This document shows positions 9,717-19,539 of a stretch of 29,129 bases of DNA, in pieces. Source of the stretch: Perkinsus olseni. Lineage: Eukaryota; Perkinsozoa; Perkinsida; Perkinsidae. The stretch spans positions 1 to 29,129 of the forward strand of contig JABANP010000605.1 in the NCBI GenBank assembly GCA_013115135.1, read 5' to 3'. The position numbers and the translations under genes are program-made. The notes below the pieces were generated by a model, which worked only from the letters and a program-made list of their open reading frames with translations, did no database searches and was not told the origin of the DNA. Position 1 is the first letter of the stretch, and each line of letters begins with the position of its first letter.

Positions 9717-9844
9717 CTGTATACCCGATTGTGATATGGTAGACGCAATACACGACGAGCGAGGAAACTGTGGTGGCCTTCTTTCAGCTGGTACTGCTTT
9801 TGCTGCCATTTCACTAGTATGACGCATCCGGCAAGTCGAACTCG

Positions 9845-11443
9845 TTACTCTTCATGAGCCTTAGCGAAGGCGCTCTCATCGACTGAGAAAAAAGGAAGAC
9901 GCCCATACACACAACTACACTGACCAATCCTTCACCCGTGGGTCATACAGAAACCCAAAGTGATACCAAGACCGGAGGATACTTACTGTCAGCATCTCCC
10001 ATGCCCTCCTCTTCCTCATCAGAGTCGCTGCTCTCGGACTCGGACTGAGGGACAGCAGCATGAACAAATATAAGAGAACCGCATCCCCCTACCTCTTCCT
10101 CTTCCTCCCGCTTCTGCTTCGCGAGCTCCTCCTCATCAAGGCCAACCAGCTCGGGCCTGAACCGTCCATCATCATCGCCGGAACTCAAAGACAGGACGGC
10201 TAATTTATTACGCTTGTTTCAAGGCGAAGGTGCCGCCTTCCTTCTCGATGGACTCCTTGATAGCCTCGATGCAGGCTCCGATGCGCTCAAAGCCGACGTC
10301 CTGTACAGTCCCATTGCAGTCGTAGCGAAGCGAGCAGTAACCCCTTTATTACCCTCAACGAACAAGTCGTAACGATGTAGTACTGCGGCGGGGCTATCAA
10401 CTTCACAGTGGTCGTGGCCTTCAGTGACTCGTCATCGCCCACCTGATACCACTGCCATCACTACGGGTCGTAACAGCGAGCTTGCCTACCTGTGAGTTGT
10501 CATTGGCTACAGTTCGGCCGGCGATAAGAGCCCTCTGAATGGCCTCGATACCCTCATAGTCGAAGCATGACACCTGTAGTGAGAAGGGGGGTTTCTGTAT
10601 ACTTCTTCTGTATAGCGAAGAACCAGGCTCTCTGTACGGTGATAGTACCTCAACCTTTGCCTTGACTCTAAGCTGATGAGGGGCCATTCGTCGGGTGACG
10701 ACATTGAGAAGGGTCTCGCGTATCTCGGGAGTGATGTCGAGCTTATCGAGAATGCTCAGGTCAGCGTTGTCCCTGCAGAGAGCTCCCCCCTATTCAACCC
10801 GAGGCCACTGCATTGCTATTACCCAACAAGCTTGGCTAGCCCATCGTAGGCATGGCCAAACATGTCGTACAGGGGCCAGGAGATCTTGGAGCAGACTTCC
10901 TCTAGGGACAGGCCGTGAGTGGACGCTATGTGTCTCATAATAGACTGGACAGTTTTGGCCTTCGAGTACCTAAGGTGATAATGAAGGCATTTAGCTTGCG
11001 AGCTCGGGAGACTACTACTTCTCATCGAGCGCATCAGCGTCCTCCCGAGACACTCGCTTCTTGGACAGATCGATGTACCCCTTCTCCTTGTCCACTCGCA
11101 AGACCATGAAGGTATCATAGCTGATGATGATGACAACCCAGTGAAGGCAAGCGGGACGCATGGAAGGATTACCGGCCGACTTTGATGAGCTTAGGGATGG
11201 ATCGGATACGCCTCTTAGAGAGTTCCGAGAGCAGCACCATGCCTTCCATGTCATCGTACTCACATAGGGAGACGTAAGCAGCAACGTCCGTCACTTGCTT
11301 TACTAGAGCCTGATGCGAGAGGAGATGGGGAGGGGGATGAAAGGGGGGAAGGCCTTGACCCGTACTACCACAACGCACTGGTCAATCTCGGGGAATTGTT
11401 CCCGATAGAAGCGGCAATGGAGATGGGCGGCTTCGGAGCTCAT
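9845..11443 (-). CDS. EIF2S1: Translation initiation factor eIF2 alpha, 11 exons
   Basis: This is the alpha subunit of eIF2, which with beta and gamma carries initiator Met-tRNA to the 40S subunit. Exons (minus): 11360-11443, 11173-11309, 11019-11120, 10823-10969, 10649-10772, 10490-10573, 10353-10442, 10212-10300, 10093-10156, 9987-10044, 9845-9882. All junctions are GT-AG and in phase, giving 338 residues against about 315 in human. An S1 RNA-binding domain comes first ([26 protein letters not shown]), then [17 protein letters not shown]. That contains the serine (about residue 65) matching the stress-kinase target Ser51. [16 protein letters not shown] follows, then the helical domain and the alpha/beta domain ([27 protein letters not shown]). 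The tail is acidic ([13 protein letters not shown]). The first exon junction adds about three residues relative to other species and is the least certain. Introns are 47-104 nt. Confidence 0.92.
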
Positions 11444-12253
11444 GGCGATACGTGACGGTTCAAGCAGTGACCGAGAAGGAAAACTGACACGCGCACGTCC
11501 ATACACTGAAAGCTGACCTCTTTTGTATCTTGCATGCTCCGACCTAAGATACTTAACGCCCACCCAAGCCTCCTCCCTTACTGCCTCACGAGGCTCATAC
11601 CAATATCCTCGCCTATTCACCTTCTTTCACCGTAAAAAGCAGCCCGTCCAAATATCGCGTACCTTCCAATTCATCTTCGCCTACCGGCCCCGTATAGAAG
11701 GAAGATGGTGCGAGATGGTTTTCTCCGTCCCTCCCCCATGCCACCTTCGTTGTGGTCCCAGCAGGAGAGAAGTCGATCAGAATGGCGCGCGCGATAACGT
11801 CGCATTCGCGAGCAGTAGCAATATTCTGGCGATTTCCACTATCCTTTGCGCAGAAGGAATGTTCTCCTTCCCTTGAGTGTTCCATAGGTTAACCCATCAC
11901 CAGCCAGCATGAAAGATACTCCTCATTCCTCAATACCACCCTTTTTGCCGAACAATATTGGCGTTTTGTGAGTGAATGTCTCCCCTGTTGTGTTGCTGCC
12001 CATCTTCCCGGTAGGCGCCCCTCTTTCTTTAGCTCCCTCCGCTGCTGCTGCGTCTTCGGAGGAGTATGTGATCGTTCTACTGTCTAAATTAGTTTGACGT
12101 ATCCCTCCGTTCGATAAACTGATTCTGAAATTCGGAATTGAAATTTTCACGTAAAATGCGTCCTCAAGAACCGATCCTGAGTTTCCGACTTGGTTGCTTG
12201 AGTACTCTCATCGTCTTCGGGTCAGTTCGTGTTTTTACATTCTCCGAAAAATA
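11444..12253. other. Divergent intergenic region, eIF2 alpha / ATX1
   Basis: About 810 bases separate the start codons of eIF2 alpha (minus) and ATX1 (plus), so both promoters and 5' leaders must lie here. Open minus-strand stretches at about 11613-11885 and 11923-12150 can be linked by possible splice sites. Together they might be a small gene (a segment reading ENIPSAQRIVEIARILLLL looks helical), but no family is recognisable and I do not annotate it. Confidence 0.4.
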
Positions 12254-12621
12254 ATGACTAACAAGGTTACTGAGATCCGCGCAGGGATGACATGTAAGTG
12301 AGGGGGAGTGGTAGTCGTATCTTAGGTTGAACCTTGTATGATACGGAATAAGTCAAGATGCTGCTGTTGTCAGGTTCCGGTTGCTCTGGAGCGATCACCC
12401 GTATCCTATCTAAATTGGACGGTGTTCAAAGCGTGGATTGCGATATCGAGAAGAACCAAGTCCTCGTCCACCACACTGACGCCGTCACGGGAGATCAACT
12501 CGTGGAGAAGCTGAAAAATTGGGTATCTTTCCTTTCTGTCTTCACCTAGCTTCAACCTCTCTCTCCTCAGGCCTCCGCAAGTGGTCGTGAGTTGGCTCTA
12601 GTCGGCACTCAGGATGCGTGA
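12254..12621 (+). CDS. ATX1: ATX1-like copper chaperone, 3 exons
   Basis: This 79-residue single HMA-domain protein would carry Cu(I) in the cytosol to copper-transporting P-type ATPases. Exons: 12254-12293, 12374-12522, 12571-12621, with GT-AG introns of 80 and 48 nt in correct phase. The metal-binding motif GMTCSGCSGAI (MxCxxC) is formed only after splicing, because intron 1 splits the codon of the first cysteine (T|GT). After it come the typical helix (ITRILSKLDGVQSVDCD), strand (NQVLVHHT) and second helix (GDQLVEKLKNW), ending at a TGA. The length is normal for ATX1/ATOX1 (68-75 residues) with a short extra tail (SGRELALVGTQDA). The Lys usual in the last loop (KTGK) is not obvious. The next gene may begin about 50 bases downstream. 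Confidence 0.9.
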
Positions 12622-12667
12622 TCATCATCTCTCTTAACCGTTGTGAATTCCACAGCTTTCTCGCTAC

Positions 12668-13087
12668 ATGCAAGTGGCCCTTGCGTTAGTACCATCATCA
12701 TTCGATCTTGGGGGATGGTCGGAGGAAGAGCGCTATAAGTCAGTATGGGTCAAGCTCAGTATGAAAGTTTGCTGTTCACGTCGATGCTCTCTGAGATTTC
12801 ACGGACTTGGAAATTTGCGTTGTGGAATATGGTGCGTCATACTATGGTTAATTTCAGCGACATCATTATCAAGAGGATCCCAACTGAGGGGCAGAGGAAG
12901 AAGGATGGCGTCGTTCTCAGTGGGGTAGCCCGGAGCTCTCTCCAAGAATCTCGCATGGAAGTTCTGTCACAGTAAAGAGGGACTCTTCACACTGGCAAGA
13001 ACCCTTCGATACATTGTGGCTGTCGTAGAAGGGCGGATAGAGCAGAGCGAAGAGGTGTGGGAACGACACTTGCTTTTGCGTTGGTGA
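12668..13087 (+). CDS. Unrecognised small protein, probably spliced
   Basis: I do not recognise this gene. The most coding-like parts are an exon from the ATG at 12745 (MGQAQYESLLF, FALWNMVRHTMVNFSDIII, IPTEGQRKKDGVVLSG) and a second part reading GLFTLARTLRYIVAVVEGRI. They can be joined by a 55-nt GT-AG intron (12925-12979), giving about 100 residues to the TGA at 13087. An upstream mini-exon from the ATG at 12668, joined over a 59-nt intron, is also possible. The predicted protein is mostly amphipathic helix with no clear membrane segment. A strong donor-like GTGAGT overlaps the stop, so it could continue further. It lies between ATX1 and the MAP65 gene with very short gaps on both sides. 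Confidence 0.35.
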
Positions 13088-13118
13088 GTGTCTTGTCAAC
13101 CACCAGTTGAGCCTCCTA

Positions 13119-16100
13119 ATGACTGTATGCCCTCCACCGCCCCCTCCGTCGATTGGTACTACTACTGCTCTGCCGTGGCCAGCTAAGGCCATCACCATTC
13201 CTGCTACTATTTCGACGACGGCAGAGGCCTGGGTTGGTATGGATACTTTGCAGAAGGAGTTTAGAAGGCAGATCGAAGGAGTGTGGAGCTCCATTGGGCT
13301 GAGTGAGGAAGAGGTAGTACATGGGAGGGGGGAGAAGAGAGCGATCGAGAGACAGGAGACCTGGCCTTCGAGGCTTGCACTTTACTCGGAGAGCTCCAGC
13401 TTCCGCTTGATGGAATGACATGACGATTAGTGGTATTTTTCCACGGAGGCCCCACCGGGATAATCGTTCCGCGCGATACATCTGCGTTAGTCGGCGTTGG
13501 GCGGAAAGGGGGACCTGACTTTCCTTCAGAGAGGCAAGAGACTGTCTACTCTCGGGGAGTACTTCAAGGAAGTGTTTACTAATGTTATTAATAAAGAGAA
13601 GGAATGTCGAGATGCCCTGGACAGGAGTGTTAAGGATATGCGACAACAGATAACGGTAGTAGGTGGGTTGGCGGATGTGCTGAGGTCGTTCGAAGAGAGC
13701 ATCTCTCCCTGCTGTGTCGTGTATGGCTGGCCTCTTCGCGAGGAGGCGTAGACAGGGAAGGATTTAGTCGATTTAACCCGGCAACCAAGCATCAGCGAAA
13801 GTCCTCGCGCCTTATATCTTACGTGCGTTCGAGTAGAAGCTTTTCGATAGAGAATCGCTCAAGCTGATGAACTCGTGATTCTGCTGCCGCTTTACAGCAC
13901 TGATAGTACCGATCTACTAGTAAGCATGTCCTTGATCCACTCAGACCTTATCCGCGGAGCTCGAGGAGAGAGTATCTTTGGATGATAGTGTGCTGGCGCC
14001 TGGACTACCCCTGAGACGTCAGGAAGCTGCCCTACTACCCAGTAAGGTCGCAGGAGACTTTTCGGTTCGCTGGATGTGGGGGAGTTCGCCGGGTCCGACC
14101 ATCGGATACGGGAGATTTAGAATCGACTGGGAATTCTAGTAGCTGGGAATATTTCGCCCGAAACAGCATTGGAGTGGCCCCTGTGCTCATCTGTCGGGGG
14201 AAAAATTTCTGGTGCGGTCCTCGGTACCATCATTCGGTGATGATTCTCCGTCAGTCTACAATGGTCTGAAGAAACTGCACGAGGAGCGCTTGGCTTCGCT
14301 CCGCCATCAATATGAGGATCTTGTCGCGGCCCGCCATCAACTTGGGATGCTTCCTCTTCCCCCGACTCCAAAGTAATGCAGGGCTCGTAGTTCTACTTAG
14401 TATCGTAATTTTTTTCGGCGGTTTTCGAGCGCAGGAGCTGTTTGCGATTTTTTGTGAGTGTCTGAGGATCTGGTCAGTGGGAAAGTCACGGGATGAAATT
14501 TGAATGAGCAAGATGATCGTTCTTGAATAGCGGTGATGCGCAGCTGCACTCGTAATAGGTCGAAAGGGGCGAGAGACGCTCTACGGTACGAGCTACTCGT
14601 GGCTGACGGGAGTGATGGCCGTTACAATTCATCCACTTCTCACAAGCACATTCTGTATCCGTCACTAGAGCGATATGCTACAATGCCGAGCTCGAACACT
14701 GCGTGGAAAAGGGGAAAATCTTGAGATACCGTTGTTGCTGAGAATCCCCTGCGCAGTGTACTGGCGAATTATTGATCGATTCGTCATCGAATTTAGCAAC
14801 CTTGGGCCTGTCGGGCGGCAGGGGTTCGCCCTCAGGTCGGTCTCGCGGAGTCAGCTGGAGCAGTTGGAGGGCTTGAGAAGGGAAACTATGGAGGTCGCAG
14901 AGGAGAGGCTGTGTTGGGTAGGGGTGGGGCAAGGTGGGGCGGTTGAGGATGTGTGCAGATACACGACGCTGTTGGGGAGCTGCAGCAGCTCATTGAGGAG
15001 GCCTTCGGAGGGGAATGGCCTTTGATAGTGGAGAGGGAAGGAGAGGAGAAGCTGCGGTGGGTCGGGTTGGACGAGCTCGGAATCACGCTTGATTGTATCA
15101 TATCAGCTAACCATAAGTTATGATCCTCAACAAAGTACCAACTCGATACTTATATAGTTAGCTAGAGATGGTGAGAAATTGGTATGGAATGTACCCTATC
15201 TCATCGTATTACTATAGGATTGAGCGTTATGGGACAGAGATATCAGTAGTGCCCTGCCATAACAGTACGTGAGCTCTGAATAGCTGGCAAGGCGGCCTGC
15301 TCGATTAGTTTCCTCAGTCCCGGTTCTTCGCGATTGCTGTTGCGATAGGCTCCTCCTGCAGCCTTCTTTCTCCTGTATGCTCGGCAGGTGTGATCCGGAA
15401 GTCCCCCAAGCTCTGGCCGACTCTCACGCGTCCCTGAGTACCTTATTAGTTGGCATTGAATCCTCGGGGCCTTCTGAGCTCAAGTAAAAAGTTGGTTTTA
15501 TTGATTTCTCTGCAATGGTCGTCGTGCTGGCTTGCAGGAATCTTTCGGATGTAGCGACCTGTGTGCTCCTCAAGGATGACTTCAAGATATATGTTGAAGA
15601 GGTAGTAGATCCTCGCCGGTGCGATACCGCTCCTCTGCTGGTCGTTGTTCGACTGAAGTTGTCTGTGGACCGGATGACAATCGACCTAGCGGGAGATCGC
15701 AAAAAAGGAAATTATTCTCCTGAGTTTGATAGTGCTCCAATGCTGCTAATTGGTACACTTTTTATTGTAGCTTGTAAGAGTATCATTGAACTTAAAAGTT
15801 CGAGAGGTTCGGCAATCGACTTTCAGTTAGCGAGAGTCGCTGCGGAGCGGTTGCTGTTCCCAGTTGCTAAAGTACTGCAACGAGGCAGCGGATGCTCGGA
15901 CGGAAGAGGCGGCGATGGTGTATCGGAAGATACGACGACTTTTGCGGGAACTGGAGATGACTGATGCTGATGTTGGCTTGCCTGGGGAGGAGGATGACAT
16001 CACACTGGATACGTAGTAATGGAGTTCTCTCTGGGGGTTACCTTCACTGCCGTGATGAGTTGCGGGTGCGAATCCCGGTGGGGAAATTTTTCGGTAATTT

Positions 16101-18826
16101 TCACACTGCTATAAATCAACCTGTTGTTACTACACCTTCACCGTAGAAAAGACGGGGACAATTGTCTCTCATCCGCGCAATACCGCAACAATCGAAAATC
16201 AGTGATTTTCCTCGGTGAGCGTGGGCTCCCTGCCTCAAGGGGCTCCTTAGTATCTTGAGGTCATGCATGCACAATACAAAGACGCAGGCAGTAGTAGAGT
16301 GTCTTCTGCAACGAGCACTAGATCGGTGTCCTTGCAGGGAGGGCATCCAGGCTCTGCATTCGATACTGCAGTCTCTTATCGATACACGTCATGACCGGTC
16401 ATTGGAGTTGATAGAAGGCAAGAGGACTTTGATAAGGGACGCTGTGCAGGAGATGAGGGTGAGGGCTTCGCTGCTGTATTATTGCCGTACCGCTCCATCC
16501 TCAATGTTATTTATATTTGAGAGTGCCTCAGCGTGGTGGCCACGCTGGTCTTTCATAGATGTCGCGGCTAGAAGCGAAGGCCCTTCGATTGGACGCTCTC
16601 CTTGGGCTCGAGATCGGAGCCTTGAGTGATGAGGAAGTGGAGTTACACGGCAGGATGTGCGAGCTATTGACGGTGATTCTGAGTTGAGAGCGTTGAGGAA
16701 ATGCAAGATTTGCAAGATTTGTTAGGAGAGACTAAACGCTGTGCGACCCATCATGAGATTGCTCGGCCGGATGGAGCAGCTGTTCGGCGTGAAATTGGAG
16801 CTGCAGGAATCTTTGAAGGATCCGGAGAGGTTGATGGCCCGACCTTCGTTGTAAGGAAAATCTCGCTCGCCCCAAGGATACTCTACCACTCACTGCGAAT
16901 TATCATAGGGTATGGTATCACAATCGATCGATCGATCGATTTGCTCCGAACTGTGACACCCAGGTCTTCCACTGGACGGCGGAGTTCTACCAGTTCTTCG
17001 GCAGGGGGTCGGCGGGCGTCAGCTCAGCGGACTCGGGATCCTGGACGGCTACTGCGGGAGGAGAAAATGAGGAATATGGTCGTGAAGGTAGAATGGGAGG
17101 AGGAAGGGTGATTTTCCTTTGGATGGGCGGCAGAAGGAAAATTTGATCGGAGCTCAAAATTTGAAAATTTGAGACATTTCGGAAAATTTGATGAATTTGG
17201 ATCGGCCTTGGTTTAGTCGCGTCTTAAAGATCCTCATCCTAAGGGCAAGGCCGCTTGCGAATATCTCTGTCATCCGGGACGGCGTTACATCGAGCGGCTA
17301 ATGCCATGTGAGGCTACACAGTGTAGCGGGTGGAAGTCGTGGCCTCTGATTGATGTCCTTCCGTGGTGATAAGGTCCTCGTAGGGATTAGTTTTCACTTC
17401 GTTCATCTTCCTTTCCGCCCTCCGGAGGCGTCTGCTGTTGTTCGTCAGGAGCTGCCGACGGTTCAGCATAAATTGCGTAATAGGCTGGAGGACTTCGAAA
17501 GGACCTTCGAGATCCCGTTGCTGATGAGGGGATCTACGCCCGAGGATCGGGTGAGGGCAAATCTGTCGGCTTGGGTTGGTCGTTTGTTCATCTTCCTTGA
17601 GGGCCCGGGTTCAATTTTTGGGGTCGGCGATTTAGTAATAGTCTAGCTGTTCACCAAACCGCCTCTCGCGATCTTCCAGGGTCGTCTTTCAATCGTTGAT
17701 TCCAATCCCGTGAGCGCTCCTGAAATCCAGGAGAGGTAGTCTACTGAAGACCCCGAGTAATTTTTCGGGGTCTGGAGTGTATCGATTTTTTGGGAGTGCT
17801 TCGCTGTGCTGCTGTTGAGTCATCATGGTAGGGCGGTGGTGATGGAGGATTGGACTACGCCGTCTCGGTAGCGGTGGAGTTGGCCATCTCTCGAGGAGAG
17901 TTCCCAACAACACAAGAGGCGAACAGGGAGAGCCGAGAGCTTCTTGATGAAGCCAGGGTAAGGGAAAGGTCCTCGGTTCGATCCCGGGGCCTGGCATTAT
18001 GACAGATACAGATGGCGTCGATGTATGATGGGTTGTCCTCTCCAGGACTGCTAGAGGTGTCAGAAAGTCCGACTCCAGCACAGCGAAGCTCAGGTTCATC
18101 GTCATCACCGGAGCAGGTCGCTCGAGCCCGACCGCGCGCCCGGAAATTCGAGCGTAGTTCAGGTTCACGAAAACCCGGGTGATGTCGGTGTGGCTGAGGA
18201 GCCTTCGGCGCCGGCGTCGTTCCTCCGGCTGGACACGACGCCTGTCTCGTCGAAAAGCCCGGAGTCTCAGGGGCAGTGGGGGGAGATACTCAGCCCGTCC
18301 AAACTGATCACCCCCCTTTACGCCCCTCCTGCCGGTGGTGCAGCTACGCCGGGGCCGGGCATATCCCTATTGGAGGCATCGTCGTTGGGGGACTTCGGCT
18401 CGCCACCGACTGACAAGATGACGACCAGGAGTGGGCATGACCGCGCGCCACGAAATTAACCGCATCGGTTTGGTCAGGTCTTCCTCAGAGGTCGCACACG
18501 GTCTCGGACCTGAGGGAAGATTCTGGGTGATGCAATTTCTGTTTTCGAGCATTCCCCTATCACCGCGTCTGCTGCCTCAGGTCCTCTGACGATGTGTCCT
18601 TCCACTCTCCCATGGCCTTCGCTCGCTCACCGGTGGTGGTGCAGCACGGGCCCGTCAGGTTGTCGCTTCGAGAGCAACGAGAACGGTTGAAGGCAGCGAA
18701 GACGACGAGAGGCCTTGATGAGGTCGGCGAAGTGCGTGCGCATGCGTGCAGGAATCTTGTGTCGTTCTGTCCCAGCTGCGAGCATCTCTAGAGGGTCCCC
18801 TTGCGGAGGCGTTGAGAGGCTCTTGA
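13119..18826 (+). CDS. MAP65: PRC1/Ase1/MAP65 microtubule-bundling protein
   Basis: This family bundles antiparallel microtubules, for example at the spindle midzone. Proposed exons: 13119-13313, 13530-13655, 13945-14041, 14255-14372, 14836-14917, 14959-15094, 15362-15387 (tentative), 15864-16012, 16338-16458, 16559-16672, 16726-16850, 16964-17087, 17449-17550, 18012-18116, 18163-18430, 18478-18526, 18581-18722, 18776-18826. That gives about 709 residues (human PRC1 620). Diagnostic parts are IEGVWSSIGLSEEE with the following dimerisation coiled coil, the spectrin-like coils (VYRKIRRLLRELEM), and the microtubule-binding core LQESLKDPERLMAR ... GRLLREEKMRNMVVKELP with LEDFERTFEIPLLMRG. This matches the family's DPNRF...LLKEEK...LP...WE...F motif series. 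A basic linker (RRSSTSSSAGGRRASAQR) interrupts that motif. The tail is Ser/Pro-rich and ends in a coil (LREQRERLKAAK). Exons 6-8 and the start are the least certain. Confidence 0.8.
16061..16082 (+). other. tRNA T-arm-like sequence in MAP65 intron
   Basis: TGCGGGTGCGAATCCCGG forms a 4-bp stem (CGGG/CCCG) around a T-loop-like TGCGAAT. It lies in a 325-nt intron, one of the longer introns of the gene. No complete tRNA can be folded around it. Confidence 0.35.
16922..16940. repeat. (ATCG)n microsatellite
   Basis: About four and a half units of the self-complementary tetranucleotide ATCG sit inside the 113-nt intron of the MAP65 gene that follows the exon ending at 16850. No function is implied. 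Confidence 0.8.
17952..17996 (+). other. tRNA minihelix-like element in MAP65 intron
   Basis: GCCAGGG pairs 6 of 7 with GCCTGGC. Between them are a 13-nt linker and a fully paired 5-bp T arm (CTCGG, loop TTCGATC, CCGGG, including G-U pairs). The result is an acceptor stem plus T arm without D or anticodon arms. The B-box-like GGTTCGATCC is intact. It sits near the 3' end of a 461-nt intron, just before the next predicted exon at 18012. Confidence 0.5.
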
Positions 18827-19437
18827 CGATTCTGTCTCTATCATTATTAATTGGTTAATCAAAAACAACAGGCACGCCTTTACATCAGCACGCATGCACA
18901 ACTTTCAACTCTTTTCTGTTGAGTTCCGTGGGCCCTACAAGAGCCCCTTCGACCGCTCTCCGGTGTTACTATTGTGAAGAGACGGGCCGATTGAGATCAC
19001 AACACCTGGGTCTTGCCATCTGGAATCCTATCTTCGACCCATTGCCTTCGCACCCTCAGCGATCCAGCGTAGCTTCTCATCGGGGCAGCGATATCAACAC
19101 TACACTATCGTCCATTGGGGTTGCTGTTTGGAGTGGCGGGACAGGGGATGAGATTGCTTTTTCTAACCAGACCATGCCTGATGGCGGAGTGGAACGGCAT
19201 ATCGGGCGGCTCGCGTTTGTCGTCAGCCGGTCCTCGAATGTATAAAAATAGAAGGACGAAGGGCCAACAGTCCGTGAGAAAAAATAACATTTCCGCGGAC
19301 AGTCCAATTTCGGCGGAGCGAAGCGCAATATTATCAGGCGGCCACGGTGCTCTCTCGTCTGATACCCCAGGCTGAGGGGAATGTTGGACCTACTACACCC
19401 GAGATGGAAGTGCAGGCGGCGGCAGTGGAGCGGCGGT
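18827..19437. other. Intergenic, nothing firmly recognised
   Basis: This lies between the end of the MAP65 model and the single-pass membrane protein gene. A stretch at about 19378-19448 reads coding-like in one frame (MEVQAAAVERRYGPK) and ends at a possible donor, so an upstream exon may lie there. I could not connect it in phase with the downstream gene. Confidence 0.35.
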
Positions 19438-19445
19438 ATGGACCG

Positions 19446-19476
19446 AAGGTCCCGGGTTCGATCCCGGCACCATTCG
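19446..19476 (+). other. tRNA T-arm/B-box-like sequence
   Basis: AAGGTCCCGGGTTCGATCCC followed by GGCACC gives a short stem around a T-loop-like TTCGAT and contains a B-box-like GGTTCGATCC. A 60-nt GT-AG interval starts exactly at its GTC (19449-19508), so it may be intronic. No full tRNA cloverleaf can be formed. Confidence 0.4.
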
Positions 19477-19539
19477 TTTTTGAGCGGCTATTTTTGCTTG
19501 TGATTTAGGAGTCGAATCAAGCCTACGGTCCTGCCTGGG

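Noticed and set aside
9228..9827. Second long minus-strand frame overlapping the 5' part of GT61 copy 3
   Set aside because: It runs through the tRNA-like sequence and the membrane anchor in another frame; its composition is not protein-like and the GT61 frame is clearly the real one.
11613..12150. Possible small minus-strand gene between eIF2 alpha and ATX1
   Set aside because: Joinable frames exist, but no domain, weak splice support, and the position fits a shared divergent promoter region.
13314..13529. Coding-like piece reading ACTLLGELQLPL inside the first MAP65 intron
   Set aside because: It cannot be spliced in phase with both neighbours without a stop, and joining 13313 to 13530 directly matches the family alignment.
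15515..15964. Plus-strand frame of 149 codons inside the MAP65 region
   Set aside because: It overlaps the well-supported exon at 15864-16012 in a different frame and shows no family similarity; most of it is probably intron.
17952..17996. Functional tRNA gene
   Set aside because: Although the T arm and acceptor stem pair well, there is no room for D and anticodon arms between them.
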